Source: Gnetum montanum
Lineage: Eukaryota; Streptophyta; Gnetopsida; Gnetales; Gnetaceae
Assembly (NCBI GenBank): GCA_015680685.1
Contig: MNCI01027502.1
Location: forward strand, 598,086-662,085
Length of the DNA: 64,000 bases
Reading direction: 5' to 3'
Every line of letters starts with the position of its first letter. Position 1 is the first letter of the stretch. The notes beneath the pieces were generated by a model. The model saw nothing but the letters and a program-made list of their open reading frames with translations, was not told the origin of the DNA and ran no database searches. This document shows, piece after piece, positions 23,253 through 35,603 of the stretch. The translations under genes were made by a program, and so were the position numbers.

Positions 23253-23946
23253 CCCATAGTGTGGTATTGAACAATTCAATGGTATCTTTATTCAAGTGGA
23301 TTGTACTTGGGCACAATTCATGAATGGAAATAAAGATCGAGATTTCTTATCATCATTGCAACATCCACTTAGTTTCTTTCTTTAACTTAGCTAATTTATT
23401 TACTTAGTTTAATTGTAATTTCTTTAATATTATTACTTTAGTATAGTTCTTTACATATCTAAAATACCTTACTTTTCATGCTTACTAATAAGGTAGAATG
23501 AGTATGACTAGTTTTTAGCTTATAAGTGTAATCGTTTGGTAATCCCAATAGTGTTATCGCTTGGTTTCCCCAGTAGCATAACACTTGGTAATCCAATGAT
23601 GGTTACATGAGCCCAAGACATGTATGACAAGCTAGGAATAGCTATTTATCGTTGTAGGATAAAGTACATTTTCATTTCTATTATCACTTAGAATTAGACC
23701 TTATTCTCATTTTCATTATGTTTGTACTTAGGAGCAACATTAACCAACAACATCAAGATATCATATGCCTCACTTAGATTTAAACCATACACTTACACTT
23801 CAGTCACTAAAGTGGAAAGATAATGATCACAAACTAATTATCAACTTCTAGCATCCTTACATTGTCCATTCATGGATTATGATCTAGTCACATGTGAATG
23901 CTTGTGACTTGTATGGTAGAGAGTTGGGATACCCTACCACTCATCA
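23253..23946 (+). repeat. Athila-related LTR fragment (3' part) interrupted by the Tat array
   Basis: Begins abruptly with CCCATAGTGTGG at the Tat LTR end and ends with CTCATCA. The same order of landmarks is in the LTR at 61370-61998: CCCATAGTGTG, AATAAAGATCGAGATT, then repeated GGTAATCCCAATAGTG-type motifs. Only the R/U5-side part is present; the 5' part should lie left of the window if the array inserted here. Confidence 0.65.
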
Positions 23947-25195
23947 CTAGTAAGGAAGAATTGGAAAAAATACCTTAGAATCATTAGAAATAATTAATTA
24001 ATCATTAATATTTATGTCATAGACCTTGGCCATTAGTTAGATGAAACACCACCAAGAAAATGCATGTCACAAATTATAACCTACACCATTAAATTTCAAG
24101 TTGGATTTTATTGTAAAATGTGAGGTTTGCAGTTCATAGGCTACAATCTTGCATACTTTAGCTTGTTGAGGCTAAAAAATTCCTCATAAGTTGTTATTAC
24201 CTCACTTCCCAAGTGGAAAACGTTATGTCATGTATATAGCTGGGCTTGGGGAGGCTAAAAATGCCTTGGAGATTACCAAATTTGGGTTTTTCATGCGTTT
24301 TATATTGGTCAAAGCAAAAAAATACACTAGAACTAGCTATAGCCAACATAGGAATTATTGGGCTTTAATTTTCATAGTAAGGCTAGCATAGTTTCCATGA
24401 AGTTAGCGTATCTTTCCAAGGCCATCATATTTTTGGTGAAGCTGGCATATTTTTCAAAGCCTGCTTGCTTTTTATAGCACTCAGCATATTTTTTTATGGC
24501 ATTTGTGCATCAAACTTACCGTAAATGGAAAAATACACTAGAAATGATGACATGCCACACCTAAAAATTACAACAATCTATCAACAATCATGGGAGAAAA
24601 CTTGCAACACCAAATTGGACACCAACAACCTATTGAAATCAAATTTGAGTACAATGAAGGACTTTTCAGCATATTTTCAATTTAGTTGAGCATAGAGAAT
24701 CTTAGAGAATTATATAATAATAAAACATCTAACAACTATCCACCAAATCCTACATCCAAATGAAGTAGATCTATACTGGAGAACCAGCAAGGAGCATTGA
24801 AATCACCACTTTGGAACATTTAGATCATGAAGCTAACTATAGGACACACTCTACTAGCCTTACCGAATTCCAAACATCTCTCCCACACAACTATTTGTAC
24901 ATCTTGAGTACAAATACTTGTACTCTCTCTTTTGTATCTACAATTTATTATTACCTTTAATAAAATTTGTAGTTCATTTGCTTTATGCAAGTTTATTTAC
25001 CTATTTTTCTTGGTTAGATCTGTATTTCATATTAAATTTGTTTACACCATCTTATGATTTTTAAGTCCCTGGCTAATTGACAAGATTTTCCAAGGTTCTT
25101 TCGATACTCTTCTTAGAGGTCCTTGGAATCCAAGAATAAACTCTTTCACCTAGAATTTTTTATTTCTTTTAGCACCAAATTTTTTAGTAATTATA
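23947..25195 (+). repeat. 5' LTR of element B (left end not fixed)
   Basis: The end is placed by alignment to the Tat A LTR: AAGTCCCTGGCTAATTGACAAG (A: AAGTCCCTGTCTGATCGACA) and then the primer site. AATAAA signals lie near 24960 and 25130. The left boundary is a guess, as nothing aligns clearly to the start of the A LTR. The interval is full of AGCATATTTT/AGCGTATTTT motifs. Confidence 0.45.
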
Positions 25196-25200
25196 GTTTC

Positions 25201-25218
25201 TAGTGCTAGAAGGAGGGC
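25201..25218 (+). promoter_or_regulatory. Primer binding site remnant of element B
   Basis: TAGTGCTAGAAGGAGGGC, six bases after the LTR end, aligns base for base with the candidate site of copy A2 (TGGCACTATAAGGAGGGC). The leader from here to about 26240 is around 1 kb without coding sequence, four times longer than in A2. Confidence 0.5.
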
Positions 25219-26239
25219 CTCCACCCAAATTCTTCATCCAATCCTATTTTGCCCTTGTTTGATTATCAATTCCAAATGTTGCCCACCTTCATTTACATTA
25301 AAATTTTTTACATTTTTCTAAGAAAATTTTCCAAGAACCAACATAGCCACCCATTCCATTATAGTTCATACCTAGCGTATTTTTTACAGTTAGTTTAGGT
25401 GTTGCTATAAATTTCACAGCAATTGCTAGAACTTTGAAGTTCAGCGTATTTTCCTAGGTAACCTACATCATTTTTTAAAAAATAAACTTGGTCTTTTAAT
25501 TTTTCAAAGGCCAATGTATTTCTTAACTACCATCCACTTACAAACATTTAAAATTTTCCATTGGGATTTCTAACAAACCCAGTGTAGTTTTCAAAAGCCA
25601 ACTTATTTTTTCCATCAAAACCAAACACACTTTCCCTCATAAAGCAGGCATATTTTTCCAAGATACCTAGCATATCTTTGGAAAGAAATAACATATTTCC
25701 TGATTAAACACCAAAGCCAATGTAGTTTTTCCATAAGAAAAAAATACATAGCATACTTTTAAACAAGGCAAGCAAAAATTGCCTTTTATAGCACTAGTGT
25801 ATTTCCTACTATAAACCTAGTGTATCTTTTATTTTAAAGCCAAAACTAGCATATTTCATACAAACACTAGCATATCTTTTTACTATAGGTTTAGGTGGAA
25901 TAAATACACTACCAAAAAATTACAAAAAATAAGAAACTACCTTTAAAATTATTCTACATCAAACCAACTATTAGTAACTAAGTAGAATGCAAGCCTTTGT
26001 TCCTTGCACTCTAAGATTTAAAATTTGAAATTTATTAATTTTGAATTTTACCATTGTAGTGCATACCACTATCACTATTACTTGCATTTCACCTACCATT
26101 GTTGTGTTTACTAGTTTTTACAAGCAAAACCATTTACACTATAGGTAATTCATCTAGTTGGAACTCTTAATTAAGAATCAAATCAAATACCTTGTCAATG
26201 CCTTTTATCAAGTTAACTATATTACCTATTAACTTAACT

Positions 26240-29200
26240 AATATGGCCCCAAACCAAGATGTAGTGTGGATATATGACCTACGGAATCTAATTGTGGCTA
26301 AGCATAGACAATTGCTCAAGCAAAGGGGTGAAAGCCAAACTTTGTTGTGATCAATGAGAAACACTACAACTTCATATACATCAAAATCCAAGCTAGCCTA
26401 CTGATCCCATGCATGAAATCCAAATCCAAGTGTGAGTTTAAATTAATCCATAGAAACAAGAAGGAATACATCCACTCCCCTTATGATAATTAACATCCAT
26501 ACATGCATACTTGCTTAGCTAATTGAGATGGATGAGCCAAGTGAGGAGGTCAACTTAAAGAGCCACTGTGAGGATTCTAATGAGTTTGAAGGTGAACCAA
26601 AACTAATACCTTTATTGGGAGCCTTTTCTAGTAGTTGACTCCTAAAACCATTCCACCTAGTTTGGCCTCTTTAGCCTCATCCATGGATCAAGTTCCCTAA
26701 CCCTCTTCTTCTCCTACTTACCCTACTATGTTTTGGTTAACACCCATCATAACCACCCACCAAGCACAACAGATGCCTCAATTAACCTCTCTTTTCTCCT
26801 CCATGCCTTTTGCCTAGTAGCCCCAATCTACATGGCCATCACATGTGGCATTCACCATAGCTCATCTCTTTTCCATACTAGTGAACCCCTCACTGGGATC
26901 CTAGGAAGACCTCTTTTTCACTATTTAGTCCCCCTACAATCATGATGACCCAACCTCCTTCATCCTTACCACTAGTCATCGTAAGGCCACAACTCTTCAA
27001 ACTCACTCCACAACCATTTGTACAAAGTCCCCAACCTACTAGAATGCCTCAAGGCTTGGATCAGGCCTTCCAAATGATCCAACACCTCACAAAAGAGCTA
27101 TGCAAGTTCAAAGCCTCAACATCACAAGTGGTTAAAATAATGAACTTTTATCAAGAAAATCCTATTAGTCCACCAATCCCACAAATTACTCTTTCCCCAA
27201 GAATTTCCATATTGTAGTTCACCAAATACAATGGTGAAGGTGATCCAAACACACTCATCATCTTCCATTTTTAGTACCTATTACTACAGGCTTGGCCTCA
27301 TACAATCATGTGAATATTCCCTATGTCCCTTACCAGGAAAGCATTAGAATAGTACTTTGCATTGCCTAGAGGACCTATCACCTCATTGGAAAACTTGATT
27401 TCACAATTTGTGAATTATTTTAAGTATAACTTAAAATCAAATACCACCCTAGACCCACTAATGAAAATCAAATAGGGCCTCCTTAAACCTATCTAGAAAA
27501 TCATCCAATGATGGAATTCTCTACCCAATGAGATTCTTGAACCTATAGTCGAGATTCACCTTCTGACCATCTTTAAAGGGATGTTCAAGGATTTTATCAA
27601 GTCTAAAATATACTATTTAGATCCACAGTTACTAAGTGAAGCTTTCTCACAAAATAAGAACATAGAGGATGTTTCTAAGGCCATCCATAACCCCACTTAT
27701 GTGGCATAAAAAATCAACACACAAGGAAGGACAAAGAGTGGGAGAAACAAAATCATGTGGTCATGGCTATTGTGGCCAAAGATAATAAAACTAAAAAGGG
27801 GATGAAAATCAGTCAACCCAAGGCTCCTACCACAACCAACCAGCCATAAACTTTTGGGGCCTCTAAATCCAACCATACAAGGCCTAGCTTCAAGAGGAAA
27901 TATCGATCAAAGTATACTAAGTTACCCTTGAAATTATCAAAACTCCTTAACTAGTTTCTCAAGAGTGGTCAAATCCAATACAAACAAATGACTAAGAATG
28001 CCCACAAGAGGCATGATCAATTATGCAAAATCACCAAGGATCCCACTCTAGCAATCAAGGATGATCCACCTATACCAAAGTGCTTTAAATCTAATCAATA
28101 TTTTCACTATCCTAAGTTGCTAGGTCATGACACTAATTTCTATTTAGTACTAAAGGATTACTTGAAAATATGATAGATAATGGAGAGCTAGTGGTTGATG
28201 GATTGAATCCAGTTAGGCTACAAAACCAATCGATGCATGTGTACAAAGACCCATTGAATACCAACAACAATCCATACACAATAGAAACATTCAACATAAG
28301 TAGTAACCCAAGACCTACTAGGGAGCTGTTTGTGATTTTGGTAACTCCTTGTGATGAAAGAGGTCATTCAACTTCATCTAGTTCAAGGACTTCTTTTGTT
28401 ATGAGGACACCATCACCGATGCCTCCCAAGGAACCATTCATGATTAAAGTGCCCCCTCCTACAACAACCAAAACTATAATCCAAACTAATGAACGTCTCA
28501 CTGTGGTGGCCAATGAAATGACTTCTTCCCAGTCCAACAACAAGAAATCACCTAACAAATAATGCAAGAAGTCTACACCAAAACCTAAGGCCAAAGATAA
28601 CAAGTAGTTGATGGCTTGGAAGGAGGTGGATCCACTAAAGCCCACACCCATTTTAGCCATTCCTATGAGCACTAATGCTCAAAATGCCTCAACCAATCAA
28701 CCAAGGGAGGACCCAAAACAATAAAATAAGGTAAAGGATACTAAATCACAAACCTTTAATTACAAATTTTGCATCCTAGGCTAAATGGAGGAGGTGAAAG
28801 TCAACAAGAATGAGAAATCAACAACTAATGACAAAGACTTCCTCAACGCCATGGAACAAGTGACAAAGACTTCCTCAATGCCATGGAATAGATGAAATAA
28901 TCTCAAAAACAAAGTATCACTTTGTTTAGACTGTACAACCTAGTGATGACTCCTTCTACACACCACAAATCCTTAGTAAAAATTTTGACTTCAATTCCTA
29001 TTAGTAAGGACATCCCCACCAACAAAAAGTTCATCCACGTAGTGATGGTACCACCCTCACCTAGGGAAGAAATGAAGTCAATTGTACTAGTGTTTCACAA
29101 TAGTGAAGTCAAAATCAATCTCCAAGATGGCAAAACAATGAGGGACCCTCTCTTCATAACTATCAGGATTGGATAATACAAAGTGCACATAGTGTATGTT

Positions 29201-29786
29201 GATGATGGGGTGGCAACCAGTGTTATACCCTACACCATCATTGAATGGTTAGGCCTAGTAGAACACATGCAGAACACTTTAACATCTACTCTAAAATCCT
29301 TTAATGAATCACAAATTCTCATAAAGGGGACATTGGACTTCGTAGCAGGGGAGCAATTCCCCACAACAGCCAACTTCTTAATGGTGGAAGAGACACTAGG
29401 ATCTAACCTCATCCTGGGGAGGCCTTGGCTACCTCAATTACAAGTTGTTTCCTTGTCTATCCACCAATAAATTCTCCTTCCTTATGATGGGGGATGAAAT
29501 AATAATTCATGGTAATAATGCAATTCCCTTGGTAGTCAACAAGGTTGATATAGAGTAAGGATCTGAAGTGGAGTCTCAGGAAGAAACTCCTATTGTTAAG
29601 AATGAAGTCAACAAACCTGATAGAGTAGACAAGGTCAAAACTAGTAACAACCAAACCATGGATGCATCATGGGAAGAGCTCCCATTCAATGTGATTAGTG
29701 AGGGAAATGGGAAGTACAAAATAATGCAACAAAAACCATACACATTTTCTAATATTTCAAAGATCAGGAAATAGTTGCACAATTGA
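26240..29786 (+). pseudogene. gag-pro: Decayed Tat gag-protease of element B
   Basis: Follows the A2 gag-pro through its length but with many stops and frameshifts. Matches: HYNFIYIKIQA near 26370 (A2: EYNFICVKIQA); GLDQAFQMIQHLTKELCKFK at 27053; LKYYL-type capsid region to about 27650; a zinc-knuckle remnant near 28110-28150 (YPKLLGHDTNFY, cysteines mostly lost); VYKDPLNTNNNPYTIE near 28240; protease VYVDDGVATSVIP at 29197 and LILGRPWLPQL at 29408. It ends at the TGA equivalent to that of A2. Not functional. Confidence 0.82.
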
Positions 29787-30009
29787 TGTGTGTTCCCTAC
29801 TTCCTTATCCCTATGCAGATAATTGTGTCCCCTTTTCTTTTCTTCTATTACCCTAGTTTGAACTTTGTTTGCTCGTATCATGTTTCTTTACCATATTTTT
29901 CCTTATTTTAGTGCATATTTTATGACTTATCCTTATTTATGGTTTGCCTTTTCTTTTATGCTTTACCTTTTTTAAAAGAAGATAAAATTCCATAAAAAAC
30001 TTTAAAACT

Positions 30010-30612
30010 TGAAAAAATTCGATAAATATTAATTAATTAATGGCTAAACTATTCTAAACATAGAGTATCTACTTTCTATACACATCCTAAACTTATATTA
30101 ATGCTATTAGGTTACCAAGTGTTTACTGCTCATAGTACCAAGTACTCATTGTTGGGATTATCTAGAGTTAGTAGATTATGCTCAAAGTGGTCATGCTTAC
30201 ATTACTATAAAATAAAATATTAAACAATTAACTATATGAAAGTAAATTGCATGTGAAGTAAAATGCTTGTAAGTAAACTAAATGTTGCAATGGATAGAAG
30301 AAATATCAATTTTATTTCTATCATTCAATAGTGTCCAAGTACATTTTACACTTGAATAAAACTCTATATAATTAATTCAATCTACACTATAGGTACTTAA
30401 AGGGAGATTTTACTAAGTCCTATAGAAGAAAAATGCAATAACTTCACTAGGAGAATGACTAAATGTGTCATAAATGAGGTTGGTATGCACATTTATATAG
30501 ACTTAGAGAGGATCAACATTGATGCATATGTGTCAACGCATCTAAGGATGTGTTGATGAGGCTATGTTGATGGGCATGCATCAACATAACCAACTTATTC
30601 AGACTTCATCAT
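30010..30612 (-). repeat. Athila-related LTR fragment, minus orientation
   Basis: Aligns with the LTRs at 45693 and 63146: AGGTTACCAAGTG, TCAAAGTGGTCATGCTTAC, TTGAATAAAACTC and a U3 with GTTGATG/CATCAAC words. It ends at TTCATCA, and the adjoining CCCCCACAACTGA then AAAACTC match the polypurine tract side of the gag-only element at 46728. It is therefore a 3' LTR; internal remnant runs on to about 30850. The U5 end is missing. Confidence 0.55.
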
Positions 30613-30863
30613 ACCCCCACAACTGATTAAAAACTCATCCTTAAGTAAACAAAATGTAACTGACCCTCTTACAAAATTTGGAGAAGTATGGAACTCACTG
30701 ACTGACTATAATAAACAAATAGCTCTTGAGTGTTGTTTTTACATATAATTTGCATGGATACAAAGATTGTGCAAGGAACAAAGAATTTACACAATCTGAT
30801 AAAATTTATAGGTGCTAGCTGGATGGATTAAGAGGGGATGAAACCTTTACATCTTGCTTAGAT

Positions 30864-32640
30864 GTGGAGGCTCATATGGCATGGAAGGTTCTTCATCATG
30901 TCCTTTCTCTACTAGAGGCTTGGGCTTCCTTGCTACTACTACCACTACTTCCAAAAGCTAGAAGATGTCTAGAAGTACCTTCATCTTTCTCTCTTTGCCC
31001 TATGGATCATGAATGGTCTAGGCAACTTTGCCTAGATGTGCTAGTGCTAGTATATCTCATGGGCATGGTAGTGTAGGAAACATTTCTTTCATGTTGACAA
31101 ACTAGGTTATGAATTATTACATTTAAAGTCGAATATACAAATGAGGTTTTGTAGTTCCTAGTAATCACTTATTCTCTTGTCCAGGTTTTTAGCAATTGAT
31201 CTTTGACAAGTAAATTTATTCTTGAGAAATTCAAGCTTCACATTGGCTACTTCCAAGTCTTGTTTGATCTCTTTATGGAGCTTGAACTCTACCTCATAGA
31301 GGAGGAAGAAGTTGATCTTCTACTTCTCTAACTTAGATCTTGGCCTTCCTATTATGAGCATTACCAAGTTTTCATATTGAAGATTAGCTAGTTCCATAAT
31401 TATTCATCTCCTTGATTTGCAATTCCTTTTGATAAATCTCTACTTGATTGTAGGCGTTGAGACCATTGAATATGGATTGCCATACATTGCCTCTTTGTTG
31501 AAGTTTCTAGAAGCCTTTTTTCACCTTTGTCTTTGCTAGCTTGATCTTTTTTCATTCATCTCCTTGAGCATTCATTCCTAATACCTGTAGTAATTTTTTA
31601 CTCATCTATACTTCAAGATCTCATTTTTCTAGGTGGTGATCTCAATTGTGGTCTTCTAGTGAGGAGCACGAACCTTTTCCATTAAACTTTTTTTATTTTT
31701 TCATCCAACCACCTCACATTTAATTTTTACTTGGAAAGCTACTCATACTGCTAGTGAATGTAGTTGACCATTTAATCCTTTTGTTGCTTAGCATTTCAGA
31801 GGTGACTATTATCTTAGATCAATGCAAGCTTTTCTTTGTGAATTTATTGAAGGTCATGACTAGAGAAATTCATCATTTTCTCTGACAATGACACATCAAA
31901 GATCACTCTCTTTCACATTATTATCATCTTAATATTTTTTTTTGAAGCTATTGAAAAGCTTCATCCCTTATAAGCTCTTGTCTAAGAATGAAAAGATCTT
32001 ACAAATGGGTTCTAAATCCCACAACCTCATCGATTAATCATTAATTCCTAATGGTAGCCTTCTCAATTTGTGCATTTGCAATCAGTATCTTGTCCCTTAT
32101 CTTCAACAACATGAATGGATAGTATAAATGCCTTTCAAAGGATCAAAGATCTTTGAAATCTATTTTCTAGCTCCAACAAGTCACTCCAACACTTCTTCAT
32201 GTTGGGCTGCACTCATTGCTTTGCTTTCAACTCCTGATGATGCTTGTACATCTACCATCATAGCAACATCATGGAAAAATGTAACAAGAGCACTCAATTC
32301 TTCTCCAATTCTTTTTTCCATCACTTTGCTATAGTCTCCTAGTCCTTTTGTGGCATGAACATGACTATTGCTTACTCAACTTCTTCCAGCATCGCATAGA
32401 AGGCTACTACATTCCCAGATATTTCAAGAAATCCTTATCCTAGAATGGACATAGTGACTTCTTTGGCATTTGAATTAAGGTGAATAGGAACTTTCTTTCG
32501 TTGTGAGAAGAATAATGGAGTCATTTTGTCCTCTAGCTAGCTGATAATCCTCATGACCTCATTCAAGTGGCATATGGGTAGTTTGTACATCAAGGATTCT
32601 CCACCAACTTTAGAGACTTAGTGTTGCAATTTTCATTCTC
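30864..32640 (-). pseudogene. Remnants of the antisense gene in element B
   Basis: On the minus strand there is an acidic/Pro-rich stretch near 30864-30960 (PLVEKGHDEEPSMPYEPP), like the last exon in A2, then a coiled-coil-like stretch near 31200-31310 (EIKQDLEVANVKLEFLKNKF), like exon 7. Order and strand agree with A2. Many stops; exon borders cannot be set. Homology is judged by eye and is weak in the part above 31500. Confidence 0.45.
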
Positions 32641-35040
32641 TATATCTAATTACTATGTGAATAAATGGTAAAATGAAAAGGAATAACCTCTACCTACTTA
32701 CTAAAGTATTCTGTAGTAGTTAGAATAAATTGGTGCCTAGCAGATCAGGGAGGGATAATAGCACTAATAAGGTCTAAACCCCATTTTTGAAAGGACCATG
32801 AATTTGAGATATGTTAAGCTCTTATTATGGAAGGAAAATAAGGGAAGCATGCCTTTGGTAAGTATCACATATATTAACTAGATGATAGGAATCTTCTGCT
32901 AAGGTTAACCACCAATAGCCAAAAGAAAAATGATTTGAACAATTAGGGAGTATAAATCTAAGTATCAACCAAAAACTCGTGAGTGAACCTGATAAAGGAC
33001 TATCTTAAACTTTGTAGGACTAAGATTATGTAGAAGAACACCTGTAGAAGAAACTTGACAAATCATATCAAGATTCACTAGTCAAAAAGCTCAACTACAT
33101 TTATGTAAAGCATCCTTTTGACAAAGTGTGAGATGGCTAGGAGTTTCACCAATAGTAAGATAAAGAAAAAGATTAGTGTATTTTTGATTATCATCATTTG
33201 TATTGATGGTGCTTATTAATACATTAGAATATTACATGATAGGTATCAAGAAAACTGATTGAATGAGTTAATCACTCATAGAAGAAGAATCACCATGGAT
33301 AGTATAGATTACCAAGGCATTGGCTAGCATATTTTCGGAACATGAGATGTGGCTCAAAGTATGAGTAGAGAAGGAAAAGGTAAAGTGCTTAGTCATTTGT
33401 AGATAATGAATTAAATGATGAGCCTTGCAATTATAGTCACCATTAACTTGATTTATGATAAGCTAAAAGTTACCATAAATAGTAATAGTCTTAATCTAAT
33501 TTTACAAAGCTAGCAAGAGACCTCATATTAAAGCCTCATATTCAGCTATGTTGTTGGTGGAAGGGAAGTCAAGCTTGTAACTCCAACAAAGAAATTGGTA
33601 GAAAGAATAAGGGCACAAGTTACATTAGATCTAGAGGAAATGTGTGCTCCATCAAAATAAAGAATAACATTTGAATCCTTGGCATTAGTATGTAGCTTGT
33701 AAACAATATCAGTTGTTTTAGAGGAAGAGATAAGATAAACTATGATGTGACCTTTGATTAAGTGTTAATATATAACACAAAGGTTAAACTCAATGAGAAA
33801 CATCTTCTAACAAGCTAAATAATGGTTTTCAAAAGGACTGTTAGCAATGACTTTAAGAATGTTATCCTTGGAAATAATAAAGACCTTAGCATTGGGAAGA
33901 TAATGTTTCTACTTTTTAAGGGAAAATACAAAGCTTAGACAAGATTTTTTTGACATCAGAGTACCTAGTATCAAAATATAAGAAAGGATGATATATGTAG
34001 TATATGGAAAGATCAACATCATCTGCTTGCCTTTAAGAGAGCCTAACCAATATGAAATCATTAAATTTGAAAAGATAGAGGTAGAAAGATTGATTGAATT
34101 GTGAAGGGTTGAGAATAGGAAGAGTGGTTAAGGCTTATTTGATAGAGTCAAAGGTCTTTTGGCACTCTTCATCTAAAATAAAAGATGTGGATTTACAAAG
34201 AAAATGGGTTAAAGGATGAAGGAGATCAATGAAATTGAAAATGAAGTGGTAGATTGATTGAAGAAAACCTTGTAAAATAGGTATAGCTCAAATGTTTCTA
34301 AGTGGAGCAAGATCTAGAATAGCCTTAACCTCATTAGGATCAATAGCTACACCATCTTGGGAAATAAGGTAACCTGACATCTTACCTATGAGGATCTTTA
34401 AAATGCATTTCTTGGAAGTAAGATGTAGGTTAAACTTATTACAACAAGTTAGAACCTAATCTAAGTCAGAAGCGTGATTGATTACTAAGGTAGATTTGAT
34501 GGTCAAATCATCAACATAATTATTAAATTTTTTTACATCATGTAATTGAAGATGAAAGTTATAGCTCATTGATAAGTAGCTCCAACATTCTTCAGTCCAA
34601 AGGGTATTGGCAGTAAAATGTTTCTCAAGAAGCCATGAAAGTGGTATATTATTAGTGCTCTAGATTTATCTAGATTTAGTTATAACTAGAAAATCCATCC
34701 ATGAAGGATAGAAGAGCATGACCAATTATAGATTTGATGAGTTAATCAATGTTTGGTAAAGGAAAATCACCCTTAAGAGTATCCTTGTTTTGATCTCAAA
34801 AGTCAATACCTATGCAAATATCACCACTCTTCTTGAGAACTACAACTATGTTAGAAAATAAATTAGAATATTTGAGATGATAGATGAATCTAGCATTATA
34901 ATTTTTGGTAATCTCTTCTTTAATGGTAAGAGATATAGTAGGATGAATTTTTCTAAGCTTTTTCTTAACAAGTTTGAAACCTTCTTCAAAGATGGTATTA
35001 TGTTGAACTAGCTTTGGGTCTAGAGCGAACATATCACTAT
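32640..35040 (-). pseudogene. pol: Decayed Tat pol of element C, truncated in integrase
   Basis: Minus-strand matches to pol of A1: LDPKLVQHN near 35025 and SNIVVVLKKSGD near 34830 (RT start), IPFGLKNVGATYQ near 34590, YVDD at 34505-34516, FFDGA of the second RNase H near 33650, STNNIAEYEAL near 33560, GYWW...CDT of the zinc-binding region near 32900, and TTTEYFSK of the integrase near 32715. It stops at about 32640, before the second catalytic Asp. Stops and indels throughout. Confidence 0.78.
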
Positions 35041-35603
35041 ATCATGAAGTGAAAGAAATTGAATGCTTTTACAAGTTTGCTAGGATAGACTCTCAAATGT
35101 CTTAGAAAAGGAGAGCACTAAGCTAAATATTTTTTTGTTCGCCTTTATAACTTAGTACTGGTATGTCAATAAGTTGACCATTTTTTAGAAGAGTTTCTTG
35201 ATCAAGAAAAGAGGGATCTAACTAAGGTAAGAGTTCATCCTTTGTAATCTCTAAAGAGGATATAAGAGAAGAGAAATTTAAGATTAAATAAAAAAATAGG
35301 GTTCTAGAGTCCTATGAACTTGGCTTTCAAGATGGCTTAAGATCTAAGATTAAAGCAAAGACTCTAAGCAGGTAGCCATGTTCACCTTAATAAGAATGAG
35401 AAAGTTAGATTTGCCATCTAGAAAAGAAGACAACAAAAGCTAAGTTAAGCAATGTTAAAATATCACAAATTTCAAAAGTCCTAAAGTGCACATCATTTAT
35501 AAGCTATAAAAGCAATGAAATAAGAAAAGTTAGGAACCAAAGATTTCATTTGCATTAATGCACAGCTGAAAGTAACAACAAAGCGACATAACAAGGAAGC
35601 ACC

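Larger units (their letters stand above)
23947..32640 (+). mobile_element. Decayed Tat-lineage element B
   Basis: An AT-rich relative of copies A1/A2: LTR ending at 25195, primer site, long leader, gag-pro (26240-29786) and remnants of the antisense gene (30864-32640, minus). It is interrupted at about 30010-30850 by part of another LTR element. No pol follows on this strand: at about 32640 the sequence passes into the pol of a Tat element on the minus strand. Confidence 0.65.
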
